This document shows positions 17,351-24,562 of a stretch of 56,190 nucleotides of DNA, in pieces; position 1 is the first letter of the stretch; every line of letters begins with the position of its first letter. Source of the stretch: an uncultured Lachnospiraceae bacterium (GTDB lineage: Bacteria; Bacillota; Clostridia; Lachnospirales; Lachnospiraceae); contig CALWSF010000023.1 in the NCBI GenBank assembly GCA_944384125.1, positions 1-56,190 of the forward strand, given 5' to 3'. The translations under genes and the position numbers were made by a program. Below the pieces are notes generated by a model. It did not search any database. It was not told the DNA's origin and was given only the letters and a program-made list of their open reading frames with translations.

Positions 17351-17425
17351 ATACTTTCCCCCCTCTTTTGCCTCTAATCAGCATCTCTCCAAAGCATGAC
17401 CGCCCTCAGAAAATGCGCTTAAAAC

Positions 17426-17431
17426 ATTATA
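17426..17431 (-). promoter_or_regulatory. Extended -10 element for dpaL with overlapping dyad
   Basis: TGATATAAT on the minus strand (hexamer 17426-17431) upstream of dpaL, with no convincing -35. A short dyad ATCAG-N5-CTGAT (about 17430-17445) overlaps the upstream edge and could be an operator; the regulator is unknown. Confidence 0.4.
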
Positions 17432-17524
17432 TCAGATAAGCTGATGCAAAAACAGATATTGTCCGTCCTTACAAATTTGACATTTAATGCCTAAAAAGCA
17501 TGCCTGATAATAAATTATAACTAT

Positions 17525-17553
17525 TAGACATTCAAAAAAAGCAGCCATATAAT
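17525..17553 (+). promoter_or_regulatory. Promoter of the cupin gene
   Basis: TAGACA (17525-17530), 17-nt spacer, TATAAT (17548-17553), about 58 nt before the cupin start codon at 17611. Confidence 0.6.
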
Positions 17554-17610
17554 AAATGTATTCCCGAAAGGAGCACATTTATTTTTATATAAAGAAAGGC
17601 AGGAACATAT

Positions 17611-18054
17611 ATGAAATATTTATCCCATAAAGATTTTGAAAAAGCAAACATATTTGGCAAAGGTAATCTCAATGAAACTTTTTCCCGGTATTTTATCGGA
17701 AAATCCTTTTTAAATCCTCTTACAAGCCCTGATGAAACCACTGTCTTTCTTGCGAATGTAACTTTTGAACCGGGATGCCGGAATAACTGGCATATTCATC
17801 ATGCTTCAGGCGGCGGCGGGCAGATTCTGATCTGCACAGCGGGAGAAGGCTGGTACCAGGAAGAAAATAAGCCGCCGGTATCTCTCAGCGCCGGAACGGT
17901 AATCACAATACCGCCTGAAGTCAAACACTGGCACGGAGCCAAAAAAGACAGCTGGTTTTCACATATTGCAGTGGAGGTACCGGGTACAGACACCTCAAAT
18001 GAATGGTGCGAACCTGTAACCGATGAAGAATATAACAAATTAGAAGATAAGTAA
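17611..18054 (+). CDS. Cupin-domain protein
   Basis: A 147-residue single-domain cupin. Cupin motif 1 is visible as GCRNNWHIHHAS...Q (HIH metal ligands near residue 57-59, with Gln in place of the usual Glu after a glycine-rich GGGG loop) and motif 2 as PPEVKHWHGA (third His). The fold binds a divalent metal and often accompanies carboxymuconolactone decarboxylase-like enzymes, but no such neighbour is present, so substrate is unknown. AGGAA lies a few nt before the ATG. Transcribed divergently from dpaL; it ends 31 nt before the convergent tRNA-Leu gene. Confidence 0.88.
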   Translation: MKYLSHKDFEKANIFGKGNLNETFSRYFIGKSFLNPLTSPDETTVFLANVTFEPGCRNNWHIHHASGGGGQILICTAGEGWYQEENKPPVSLSAGTVITIPPEVKHWHGAKKDSWFSHIAVEVPGTDTSNEWCEPVTDEEYNKLEDK

Positions 18055-18084
18055 AAGAAATACAGAACATGCAGAAATATCCAA

Positions 18085-18164
18085 TGCGGGTAACAGGATT
18101 TGAACCTGCACACTTTCGTACCGGAACCTAAATCCGGCGCGTCTGCCAATTCCGCCATACCCGC
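18085..18164 (-). tRNA. tRNA-Leu (anticodon TAG)
   Basis: Full cloverleaf on the minus strand: acceptor GCGGGTA pairs with TACCCGC plus discriminator A, D arm, anticodon stem CCGGA/TCCGG around loop TTTAGGT (anticodon TAG), short class II variable arm, and T arm with GGTTCAAAT. No CCA is encoded. Second gene of a two-tRNA transcript after tRNA-Ala. Confidence 0.95.
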
Positions 18165-18208
18165 ATATCTTATTAAAGAAAAAGCCCGGTATAAACCAGA
18201 CTTTTAAA

Positions 18209-18281
18209 TGGAGCATACGGGATTCGAACCCGTGACCTTTTGAATGCCATTCAAACGCGCTCCCAGCTGCGCTAATGCCCC
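18209..18281 (-). tRNA. tRNA-Ala (anticodon GGC)
   Basis: Cloverleaf with acceptor GGGGCAT/ATGCTCC, including the alanine identity pair G3-U70, and anticodon loop ATGGCAT (anticodon GGC). The T loop is GGTTCGAATCC. It precedes tRNA-Leu by 44 nt on the same strand. Confidence 0.95.
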
Positions 18282-18305
18282 ACAAAACTTTTTTCAAGTG
18301 TGTAC

Positions 18306-18311
18306 ATTATA
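18306..18311 (-). promoter_or_regulatory. Extended -10 of the tRNA-Ala/tRNA-Leu unit
   Basis: TGTTATAAT on the minus strand (hexamer 18306-18311), about 25 nt upstream of tRNA-Ala(GGC). A consensus -35 is not evident. Confidence 0.5.
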
Positions 18312-18735
18312 ACACAGGTTTATATAAAAGGGAAGAGTCTTTTCGTATAATGTTTAAATTGTTTTAAAAATGCTGACATTTTAATTCCTTATAGACTGGA
18401 GATTTTATGCCGGCTGATTCCATTCTGCCCGACAAACAGTGATATTCCAGAGAGAAATGTGTCAGCTGATATTGACTATATCATTCCGTATAAAGGTTTT
18501 TTCTGACTTCAAAACTGACCAGGTCCGTATATGCTTCAGGCTTTTTTTATATATTGAACGGCCAGCTCCAAATTTCTGTTTTTGTTATTTGGTATAGCTT
18601 TCTTTTGTACCAGAGTGATTTTAATTGCAGACATCTGTCTTCCTCCTGCATTATGTCTCTCTTTTCATCATCAGATGTTTCGTCTTGTATTTTCAAAAAA
18701 ACAATTCTGCTTCCGGACTTTGTCCGGCTGAAATA
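18312..18735. other. Gene-free stretch between divergent tRNA units
   Basis: About 420 nt, AT-rich. It contains several T runs and one 61-codon frame (18554-18739) without ribosome-binding site or recognisable protein character. Apart from the flanking tRNA promoters I see nothing functional. Confidence 0.5.
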
Positions 18736-18763
18736 TTGAATTTTTATATTTCTGTGATATAAT
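18736..18763 (+). promoter_or_regulatory. Promoter of tRNA-Ala(CGC)
   Basis: TTGAAT (18736-18741), 16-nt spacer, TGATATAAT extended -10 (hexamer 18758-18763). Predicted start about 8 nt before the tRNA. Confidence 0.65.
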
Positions 18764-18777
18764 AATAAAGACTCTGC

Positions 18778-18850
18778 GGGGACATAGCTCAGCTGGGAGA
18801 GCGTTGCGTTCGCAACGCAAAGGTCGCGGGTTCGAATCCCGTTGTCTCCA
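18778..18850 (+). tRNA. tRNA-Ala (anticodon CGC)
   Basis: Acceptor GGGGACA/TGTCTCC with the G3-U70 alanine identity pair, anticodon stem TTGCG/CGCAA around loop TTCGCAA (anticodon CGC), T loop GGTTCGAATCC, discriminator A. Followed at once by a strong terminator. Confidence 0.95.
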
Positions 18851-18852
18851 CG

Positions 18853-18901
18853 AAAAAGCCCTTAAATAACGGTATAATCCGTTATTTTCAGGGCTTTTTT
18901 T
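18853..18901. terminator. Bidirectional terminator between tRNA-Ala and the RsbU-like gene
   Basis: AAAAAGCCCT, an inner AAATAACGG/CCGTTATTT stem with a 6-nt loop, and AGGGCTTTTTTT. It has A and T runs on opposite sides, so it can end both the plus-strand tRNA transcript and the minus-strand phosphatase transcript, whose stop is at 18906. Confidence 0.85.
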
Positions 18902-18905
18902 GCTG

Positions 18906-21353
18906 TTATTTCACAGTATTTCCTGATATGATTCTCAGACAAAGCATGGTAATATCATCAAACTGCGGCGCCTCCCCCACAAAGCTGTCCACATCTTTTT
19001 TAACCGTCCGGCATACTGTCTCTGCATCCGAATATTTCACAGTGTTCAATATTTTCAAAAGTCTTTCATTTCCATAAAACTGTGAATTTTCATCTTCAGC
19101 TTCCGTTACACCATCCGTATAAAGATATATCTCATCTCCCGGTTCAAGTTTCATCATCCCGGTCCGGTAGCAGATATTTTCCATTGCTCCCAGAACAAAT
19201 CCCGGGCGGAAAACAAGAAACTCAAATTCGCCGTTTCCATGCCTTACTGCCGGCGGATTATGCCCGGCGTTGGCGAAGACAAGCTCATATGTCCCCAGGT
19301 TCAGTATGCCCATCCAGCAGGTCACAAACATCTCCGCATCATTCTCTTCACACAGAGCCTGATTCGCCTTTGTCAGAATTGCAGCAGCATCCGCCTCCCT
19401 GTCCGCATAGCTTTTGAGCAGCGTCTTTGCTTTCATCATAAACATAGCGGCTGTAATACCCTTTCCTGAAACATCCGCAATCAGAAAAGCCAGACGGTTT
19501 TCATCCAGTAAATAAAAATCATAAAAATCACCGCCCACTTCTTTTGCCGTATGCATCGCAGCAAAAATATCAAAATCATGTCTGTCCGGATATGGAGGGA
19601 AAATTCCGGGGAGCGTTGAAAACTGTATAACCTTTGCAACCTCCAGCTCTTTGTCAAGCCTTGCCGCTGCCTCCGCAATATATCCTTTCAGTGTCATAAC
19701 AGTGGAATTAATATCGTCAGAAAGAGAGACAAACTCCTCATTTGTCCTGACATTTACCGACACATTCAGATTTCCTCCCGTAATCTCTCCGAGAGTCTCA
19801 TTAATCCTGTGAATATTTTCAACCACCAGCTTTTTGAGAAGAAAATATATGAGTACAAACAGCACTGCGAACACGAGGATCTCCATAAATAAAGTCACAT
19901 AGACAGACAAATCCCGTGAAAACAGTACCTCAGATACCGGAACCACAGCAACGATATAATACCCTTCCGTTATTGCATACATCAGATAACAGTCTGTACC
20001 GTAAACTACTGTCTCATAGCGGACATTTTCCTCCATTGTGTCTGTGTCAATCCAGATCCCTGCAACTTCAAGATTCTTTCCCTCATTGCCATTGGGATCA
20101 CTCACTATTCTCCAGTTGTCAGCGGCAATAATCATATATCCGCTCTCTCCCACATGACGGTTTCTTGTCGCCCCGATTACCTGAGCATCTATATCCTTCT
20201 GAAACCGCTCCGCATCATATCCTACCTGCACGAAACCTCCCCATGACAGGGAAACCCCGGCATATTTCATATATGTCTTTCCATCCTTTGACACGGGCTG
20301 ATAGCTCTGAACCAGCTCGTCTTCGCCTTCAAGAAGAACAAGAAAATCGCCTGACTGCTCCCCCTGTCTCATGTCAAAGCCCATATATTCCTCATTGGTC
20401 GAAGCAATAATAACCCCATTTTCATCTGCTACATTGATTTCTGAAAAATCATTTCCCGGTCTGGCACGAAGTCTGAAAAGCAGTTCATTATCCACAGTTC
20501 CCGCCGCCTCAATATAGGCAGCGGCACTGCGGGTCAGTTTAAGCAGATTTTCATCAGACGCATCTTCAATATCAGCCTTTACATCCGCTATATTCAGGCG
20601 CATGAGCGCTTCATTGTCGCTCTGAGCAAAACTGGTCTGCAGAACATAAGTAAACATACTGGTCATGCAAAAGACCGCAACTACCACAATAAAAAGCCAT
20701 CTTGAAAATGACTGTGCCAGTTTTTTGTGTTCCCTGGCCTGGCACAGCCTTTCCTTTCCCACAAATGCCACGGCCAGAAGCGAAAGCATCAGAGAAACTG
20801 CATTGGCCAGTATCATTGGACCTGAACATGCCTTGACAAAAATAAATGCCTGATGCACATCATCCATATTCGTAAAGAATATCATCAGCATATGCAGAAC
20901 TTCCATTATGAGTCCTATCGCAAATCCATAATACCAGACCGGCTTCTTGCCATCAAACATCCATTTCCGAAGCCCCGCTCCCATCATTCCGGCAATAACT
21001 GCAGAGACAGAACACGCAATACGCGTGTAGGTACCCGCCCCCCACAGAACGGCAAACCACCTCTCAATACCTCCTATCAGTCCCGCAATAATTCCGGCAG
21101 GGCCGCCAAAAACAAGCCCTGCACAAAGCGGTGCCGCGTCTCTGACATTAATAATAACGCCATATGCAGATACTCCGAACTCCGAACAGAAAACTGCCGC
21201 AAGCCCAAACACAATACCATATATAATCTGCCTGTACATTTCCCTCATTTTCCTGAAATCTGTTTTTTTATCCAGATAATACAGGCCAAGTGCCGTAACG
21301 ACCGGACAGAGCCCAATCGTCATCAGCCTTACATATATCATACCCGTGTCCAT
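18906..21353 (-). CDS. PP2C-type (RsbU-like) phosphatase with LytS-like membrane domain
   Basis: An 815-residue signalling protein. Order: a 5-6 helix LytS/5TM-like domain (~1-200) with NVRDAAPLCAGLVFGG and its following Gly-rich helices; a membrane helix; an extracytoplasmic sensor (~235-455); a second membrane helix (~465-485); a HAMP-like linker; and a C-terminal SpoIIE/RsbU PP2C phosphatase (~575-812) with GGDFYD, DVSGKG and FDDITML metal-binding motifs. Such proteins dephosphorylate anti-anti-sigma factors in response to an external ligand. No anti-sigma or anti-anti-sigma gene is adjacent. I use ATG 21353 with GGGGGAAGAG upstream; ATG 21383 has no site. Confidence 0.88.
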   Translation of the reverse strand: MDTGMIYVRLMTIGLCPVVTALGLYYLDKKTDFRKMREMYRQIIYGIVFGLAAVFCSEFGVSAYGVIINVRDAAPLCAGLVFGGPAGIIAGLIGGIERWFAVLWGAGTYTRIACSVSAVIAGMMGAGLRKWMFDGKKPVWYYGFAIGLIMEVLHMLMIFFTNMDDVHQAFIFVKACSGPMILANAVSLMLSLLAVAFVGKERLCQAREHKKLAQSFSRWLFIVVVAVFCMTSMFTYVLQTSFAQSDNEALMRLNIADVKADIEDASDENLLKLTRSAAAYIEAAGTVDNELLFRLRARPGNDFSEINVADENGVIIASTNEEYMGFDMRQGEQSGDFLVLLEGEDELVQSYQPVSKDGKTYMKYAGVSLSWGGFVQVGYDAERFQKDIDAQVIGATRNRHVGESGYMIIAADNWRIVSDPNGNEGKNLEVAGIWIDTDTMEENVRYETVVYGTDCYLMYAITEGYYIVAVVPVSEVLFSRDLSVYVTLFMEILVFAVLFVLIYFLLKKLVVENIHRINETLGEITGGNLNVSVNVRTNEEFVSLSDDINSTVMTLKGYIAEAAARLDKELEVAKVIQFSTLPGIFPPYPDRHDFDIFAAMHTAKEVGGDFYDFYLLDENRLAFLIADVSGKGITAAMFMMKAKTLLKSYADREADAAAILTKANQALCEENDAEMFVTCWMGILNLGTYELVFANAGHNPPAVRHGNGEFEFLVFRPGFVLGAMENICYRTGMMKLEPGDEIYLYTDGVTEAEDENSQFYGNERLLKILNTVKYSDAETVCRTVKKDVDSFVGEAPQFDDITMLCLRIISGNTVK

Positions 21354-21490
21354 ATCTCTTCCCCCACATCCGAACCGTCCCATTCACACAGAAAGTACAG
21401 CCGTACCCTGTATCTGTATTCAATTTTACATCAAACCCTTTATATTTGGAAGATATTTTCGTTTATGGATATTCCTTCTGACAGATTCGT

Positions 21491-21528
21491 GCACAAAAAA
21501 ATGGAAACCCTGATATTTCAAGGTTTCC
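21491..21528. repeat. Hairpin repeat, copy A (left end of island; HK terminator)
   Basis: GCACAAA, an A run, then GGAAACC-N12-GGTTTCC (21503-21528). The same sequence recurs at 24306-24348 with a one-base indel. On the minus strand the hairpin is followed by TTTTTTT, so it also serves as terminator ~65 nt after the histidine kinase stop. Confidence 0.7.
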
Positions 21529-21593
21529 AATGGCATCTTTATCCCCTGCTTTTTTACTGTCAATCTGACTTTAATATCTGAAGTAATATACGC

Positions 21594-22868
21594 TTACAGT
21601 ACCAGTCGCAGACGGAACCAGCCGTCCGTCAGGTCAAACTGGCACGTCGCTCCATTTTTCCGGCAAAAGGCAGAGATGGACTGCACTCCCAGACCGTGTC
21701 CGGACTGCCGGGTTATTGGCAAACCATTTCTATCAAAAGAAATATTACCAATACAGGGATTGGAAATCTCCAGCAAGACACCAGGCGTTCCCGCCATCTT
21801 GCACCGGATTTCCCGCTGCTCCTGCGACAATTTAAGATTGGCATGAATGGCATTTTCCAGTGCATTGGCAATTACAATAGCCAATTCCCCCTCATCCACC
21901 GGGAGTGTATCAGGCAGAGCCAGCTTTGCCTTCACAGAGATACCCTGTTTTTGAGCCTGATCAAAATAAGAGGAAAATACTGCATCCAGCACAGGCGGGC
22001 GACACCATCTGATTACCCTCTTCTCATCCAGCCGTTTTTGAGTAACCTCCAGAAAATCCAGCGCGGCGTCCTTATCTCCACGGGACACCATCTCCATCAC
22101 AGCCCTGATCCGGTGGCGCAGGTCGTGACGTTCTGTACGTATTGAATTCTCTACAGCCCGCACTGCCTCCATCCGGCCTCGCAAAGCAGATAGCTGTAAA
22201 ACGGCCAGCTGTGCCTCATAGTAAGCGCAATTTTCTTTTTGTACCCGCTCAAAAAACAGATACATCAGATAGTAGGAGCAGCCGCACAGCACCATCAGAC
22301 TGCAAATAAAGATTACTGCAATTGTGGGGTCAATTGATTCTGAATGATTAACAATATATATCAGGGTAAAAAATGACACAATCGGAATGATGCACAAAAT
22401 TCCCCAGCTGTGATTCATTTGGTGCAACATATTCCGGTATGTAACGCTGAAACGACGTAGAAAAATGAACATGACTATAAAAGAAATAATTCGTATGAAA
22501 AAAGAAAAATATTCATTTTTCCACAAAACCATTTCCGCCATATTAGCAATTGTCGTTCCAACGCAGCCAATAAACAGAGCAGTCGCTATATTAAAAACGG
22601 CACGGAAATCCCGTTGGCTGGAACACCAAAGTGTACACAGAATATAAGGCAGCGTTACAGTAAAGACACCTACACGCATATAAGTATCCCAGAAATCCAG
22701 AAAAAGCAGTCCGATCAAATTAGCAGAGACGACCATTACCACTGTAACGATCCATCGAAGCCGCCATGTGGCAACCGGCTTTCGAAAATCAATCATAAGC
22801 ATCACATAGCCGCCCAGAAACATCTGCGTCACGCCCACAAACAGAGTATGATAGAAATCCAAATTCAA
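21594..22868 (-). CDS. AgrC-like sensor histidine kinase (GHKL), orphan
   Basis: A 424-residue membrane histidine kinase. Six or so membrane helices fill residues 1-205, followed by a coiled linker, a phospho-acceptor box with H248 in RTERHDLRHRI, an N box (IVIANALENAIHAN, ~332-344) and a G box (GHGLGVQSI, 390-398). This is the HPK10/AgrC layout used for peptide pheromone sensing. No LytTR response regulator, AgrB or AgrD is adjacent. The start is TTG 22868, overlapping the stop of a short upstream frame as TTGA; a second TTG six nt in has better spacing from AAAGGGG. It lies inside the putative island and ends ~65 nt from repeat copy A. Confidence 0.85.
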   Translation of the reverse strand: MNLDFYHTLFVGVTQMFLGGYVMLMIDFRKPVATWRLRWIVTVVMVVSANLIGLLFLDFWDTYMRVGVFTVTLPYILCTLWCSSQRDFRAVFNIATALFIGCVGTTIANMAEMVLWKNEYFSFFIRIISFIVMFIFLRRFSVTYRNMLHQMNHSWGILCIIPIVSFFTLIYIVNHSESIDPTIAVIFICSLMVLCGCSYYLMYLFFERVQKENCAYYEAQLAVLQLSALRGRMEAVRAVENSIRTERHDLRHRIRAVMEMVSRGDKDAALDFLEVTQKRLDEKRVIRWCRPPVLDAVFSSYFDQAQKQGISVKAKLALPDTLPVDEGELAIVIANALENAIHANLKLSQEQREIRCKMAGTPGVLLEISNPCIGNISFDRNGLPITRQSGHGLGVQSISAFCRKNGATCQFDLTDGWFRLRLVL

Positions 22869-23005
22869 TACCCCTTTGTTCTGTCAATTACCTTCGCAAT
22901 TTTTCGCTTTCCATCATCCAGTGATTGCCACAGACTTTTCTCAGACGCCATCGCCAAGAACATAGGCACCACAGTCCGGCTCTTATCCGTCAGAGGTTCT
23001 GACAA
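22865..23005 (-). CDS. Small ORF (46 aa) coupled to the histidine kinase
   Basis: An open frame ending exactly at the kinase start (TTGA overlap), the hallmark of translational coupling. If it starts at TTG 23005 (CAGG 7 nt upstream) the product has 46 residues, rich in K, S and D, with no cysteine and no membrane segment, so it is not a typical AgrD precursor. The frame stays open upstream to about 23098 but without an ATG. It lies 3' of a strong promoter and a leader hairpin. I do not recognise the peptide. It could equally be the tail of a decayed regulator. Confidence 0.35.
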   Translation of the reverse strand: MSEPLTDKSRTVVPMFLAMASEKSLWQSLDDGKRKIAKVIDRTKGY

Positions 23006-23071
23006 TTTTATACCTGTGCTGACATTTTGTTCTTTGTACGTATCTGCAAAAACTTCTGCCGCTTCTTTCTT

Positions 23072-23091
23072 TATCCTGCATGAGCAGGATA
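23072..23091 (-). promoter_or_regulatory. Leader hairpin before the small ORF
   Basis: A perfect 8-nt inverted repeat TATCCTGC-N4-GCAGGATA located ~16-35 nt into the predicted transcript from the promoter at 23114-23142. It could be an operator or an mRNA structure affecting translation of the unusual-start small ORF; it lacks a T run, so it is not a terminator. Confidence 0.4.
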
Positions 23092-23113
23092 ATATTTTTG
23101 TTTACATACTGCA

Positions 23114-23142
23114 ATCTTAGTCCATTTTGTTCTAAATGTCAA
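23114..23142 (-). promoter_or_regulatory. Strong promoter of the small ORF-histidine kinase unit
   Basis: TTGACA (23137-23142), 17-nt spacer, TAAGAT (23114-23119) on the minus strand. It overlaps the -35 area of the divergent XRE gene, whose TATAAT is at 23162-23167, so the XRE protein may repress both. Confidence 0.65.
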
Positions 23143-23188
23143 TATCTACTTTTTTATACTTTATAATGGTTTCAAAGGAGAATACCTT

Positions 23189-23395
23189 ATGAAGTATGAA
23201 CGCCTGCAGAAGTTAAGAGAAGAACAAAACTGGACTCAAACATACGTAGCACATAGATTAAATATTGCACAACGTACTTACTCTCACTATGAAAATGGTA
23301 CCCGTTCAATTCCTCTCGACTTGTTATGCCAATTAGCTGATTTATATCATGTAAGCACTGACTATCTGCTAAACCGAAGCAATAAAAAACAGTAA
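23189..23395 (+). CDS. XRE-family transcriptional regulator
   Basis: A 68-residue single-domain helix-turn-helix DNA-binding protein. The HTH spans about 15-36 (WTQTYVAHRLNIAQRTYSHYENG), followed by the typical LCQLADLYHVSTDYLL ending. AAAGGAG lies 8 nt before the ATG. It is divergent from the kinase unit with overlapping promoters, the usual arrangement for an autorepressor of a mobile-element module. Confidence 0.9.
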   Translation: MKYERLQKLREEQNWTQTYVAHRLNIAQRTYSHYENGTRSIPLDLLCQLADLYHVSTDYLLNRSNKKQ

Positions 23396-23655
23396 CTATT
23401 TTAAATAAAAACTTAATCTCACATTTTACAGACTCAGCGTCTTTTTATTTAATCGAGATAGTTCTTTATCTGCCAGTCAAAAATGTCTGCCAATGAAAAG
23501 AATCTTTCTTCTCTTCCCTCATTAAATTGCAAAGGAATTTTTTCAAAGTTTCATTTTTAAGAACTCGAAAATAAACCCGGCTCTGACAAAAGCAGCAAAA
23601 TGGTATCTGCCCAATAAGCAAATGCCATAATCATAATAATTTCATACATTTTTGA
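23396..23655. other. Gene-free AT-rich stretch in the island
   Basis: 260 nt with no supported gene. Minus-strand frames here (for example ending at 23557) are hydrophobic but lack ribosome-binding sites. It may be decayed element DNA. Confidence 0.4.
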
Positions 23656-23684
23656 TTGATGAATACGTAAATACGCACTATAAC
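23656..23684 (+). promoter_or_regulatory. Promoter of the truncated HTH/toxin unit
   Basis: TTGATG (23656-23661), 17-nt spacer, TATAAC (23679-23684), followed by AGGAGGAG before the ATG at 23732. Confidence 0.55.
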
Positions 23685-23731
23685 TAAAACATAGAAACAA
23701 GGAAACAGAAAATCTACCAGGAGGAGCAAAA

Positions 23732-23866
23732 ATGCAGCTAAAAGAGATCCGCAACAAAAAGGGACTATCCGTTCCTCAACTTGCAGAACTTTCCGGCGTT
23801 CCGCGTCGAACAATACAATGTACATTACATATCAGGACCTGGTTCAGATTGGAATGTTCATTGTAG
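23732..23866 (+). pseudogene. Truncated XRE-type HTH gene
   Basis: A 44-codon frame with an excellent AGGAGGAG site. Residues 1-29 begin a normal XRE domain (LKEIRNKKGLSVPQLAELSG, then VPRRTIQ). The reading then loses similarity at about 23815, where the sequence becomes that of the holin-like toxin gene in another frame. This looks like a recombination junction that fused the front of a regulator gene to a toxin locus. Confidence 0.6.
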
Positions 23867-23955
23867 CCCTCGTGGAATTTATTATACAATCTTTCGGTAA
23901 AAAAACAGCCGCCACTACTCGCAATAGTGACGGCTGTGTAAAACTGTTCTCATAA
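23818..23955 (+). CDS. Putative holin-like / type I toxin peptide
   Basis: A 45-residue peptide with one hydrophobic helix (about 9-26) after MYITYQDLVQIGMFIVALV, which I recognise as the pattern of the small 'putative holin-like toxin' peptides of Firmicutes, often the toxin of type I toxin-antitoxin pairs. A polar tail (KKTAATTRNSDG) overlaps a hairpin. No ribosome-binding site precedes this ATG because the upstream DNA is the truncated HTH gene, so the gene may be silent or translated only by re-initiation. Confidence 0.5.
   Translation: MYITYQDLVQIGMFIVALVEFIIQSFGKKTAATTRNSDGCVKLFS
23899..23937. terminator. Hairpin in the toxin 3' end; terminator for antisense RNA
   Basis: A 13-nt stem with one mismatch (23905-23917 with 23925-23937, ACAGCCG...CGGCTGT) and a 7-nt loop. 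On the minus strand it is followed by TTTTTTT, a good intrinsic terminator for a transcript coming from the right. Type I systems of this kind commonly have an antisense RNA overlapping the toxin 3' end; a weak minus-strand promoter (TTGAAA near 23975) is possible but not convincing. Confidence 0.45.
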
Positions 23956-23990
23956 AAGTTGACAGCTTATTTTCAAGGATTTCATAATAA

Positions 23991-24287
23991 AACCAAGAGA
24001 ATAAGGAAGCATTCAAAGCAGCACATAAATATGACTATAAATACAAAGTACAGGCGGTAAAACTGGTCAAAGAAATCTCCGACGCCAAGGCTGCGAAAAA
24101 ATCAGGAATACTTGAAGGAACGATCCATACACGGCTGAAAGCAGTCAGGGCAGCTATGGGAAGGTTTCATATCCCTGCCAGTGCAATGAAATTGTTGGGA
24201 CATAGCGATCTAAATACAACTCCGGGATATATTTATAATCCACTGACAGAAAAAGAAACTTACGATCTTGTATCAAAAGCATTGTAA
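23991..24287 (+). pseudogene. Fused transposase OrfA / tyrosine-integrase C-terminal remnant
   Basis: A 98-codon open stretch without a start codon. Codons ~10-56 match the start of an IS3-type transposase OrfA (KYDYKYKVQAVKLVKE, AKAAKKSGI). From about codon 57 it becomes the end of a tyrosine recombinase: MKLLGHSDLNTTPGYIYNPLTE holds the family's LGHS motif and the region of the catalytic tyrosine, while upstream catalytic residues are absent. One frame crosses both parts, so a deletion joined two mobile-element genes. It is evidence for a past integrative element beside tRNA-Thr. Confidence 0.7.
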
Positions 24288-24305
24288 ACTGTCTTCAAAA
24301 CAACA

Positions 24306-24355
24306 GGCACAAAGAAAAAACGGAAACCCTGATATTTCAATGGTTTCCGTTTTCT
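24306..24355. repeat. Hairpin repeat, copy B (right end of island; tRNA-Thr terminator)
   Basis: Same repeat as at 21491-21528: GCACAAA, an A run, then GGAAACC-N13-GGTTTCC (24322-24348). The stem extends by AAC/GTT. On the minus strand it is followed by TTTTTTC and lies 8-15 nt downstream of tRNA-Thr, so it is the tRNA terminator. Its duplication 2.8 kb away is consistent with att-site duplication. Confidence 0.7.
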
Positions 24356-24362
24356 TAAATCG

Positions 24363-24435
24363 AGCTGCTGACGGGAATCGGACCCGTGACCTCCGCACTA
24401 CCAATGCGACGCACTACCGACTGTGCTACAGCAGC
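24363..24435 (-). tRNA. tRNA-Thr (anticodon GGT)
   Basis: Minus strand cloverleaf: acceptor GCTGCTG/CAGCAGC, anticodon stem TCGCA/TGCGG around loop TTGGTAG (anticodon GGT), T arm CGGGTCCGATTCCCG, discriminator T. It borders the integrase remnant and was probably the integration target. Confidence 0.94.
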
Positions 24436-24562
24436 ATCACGCTCATCTCTGAGCCTTGAATAGTTTATCACGCTGGCCGTCTTTTGTCAACCTCTCTTTT
24501 ATTAAAATCATATTTTTTTACGGGATTACTGACCTGCCGGATAAGAAGCCATTGATATACTT

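Noticed and set aside
18554-18739. Plus-strand 61-codon frame before tRNA-Ala
   Set aside because: No ribosome-binding site, cysteine/serine-rich random composition, and it runs into the tRNA promoter.
23557-23825. Hydrophobic minus-strand frames in the island (possible second toxin peptide)
   Set aside because: No ribosome-binding site before any start, no family resemblance, and they overlap the promoter and start of the truncated HTH gene.
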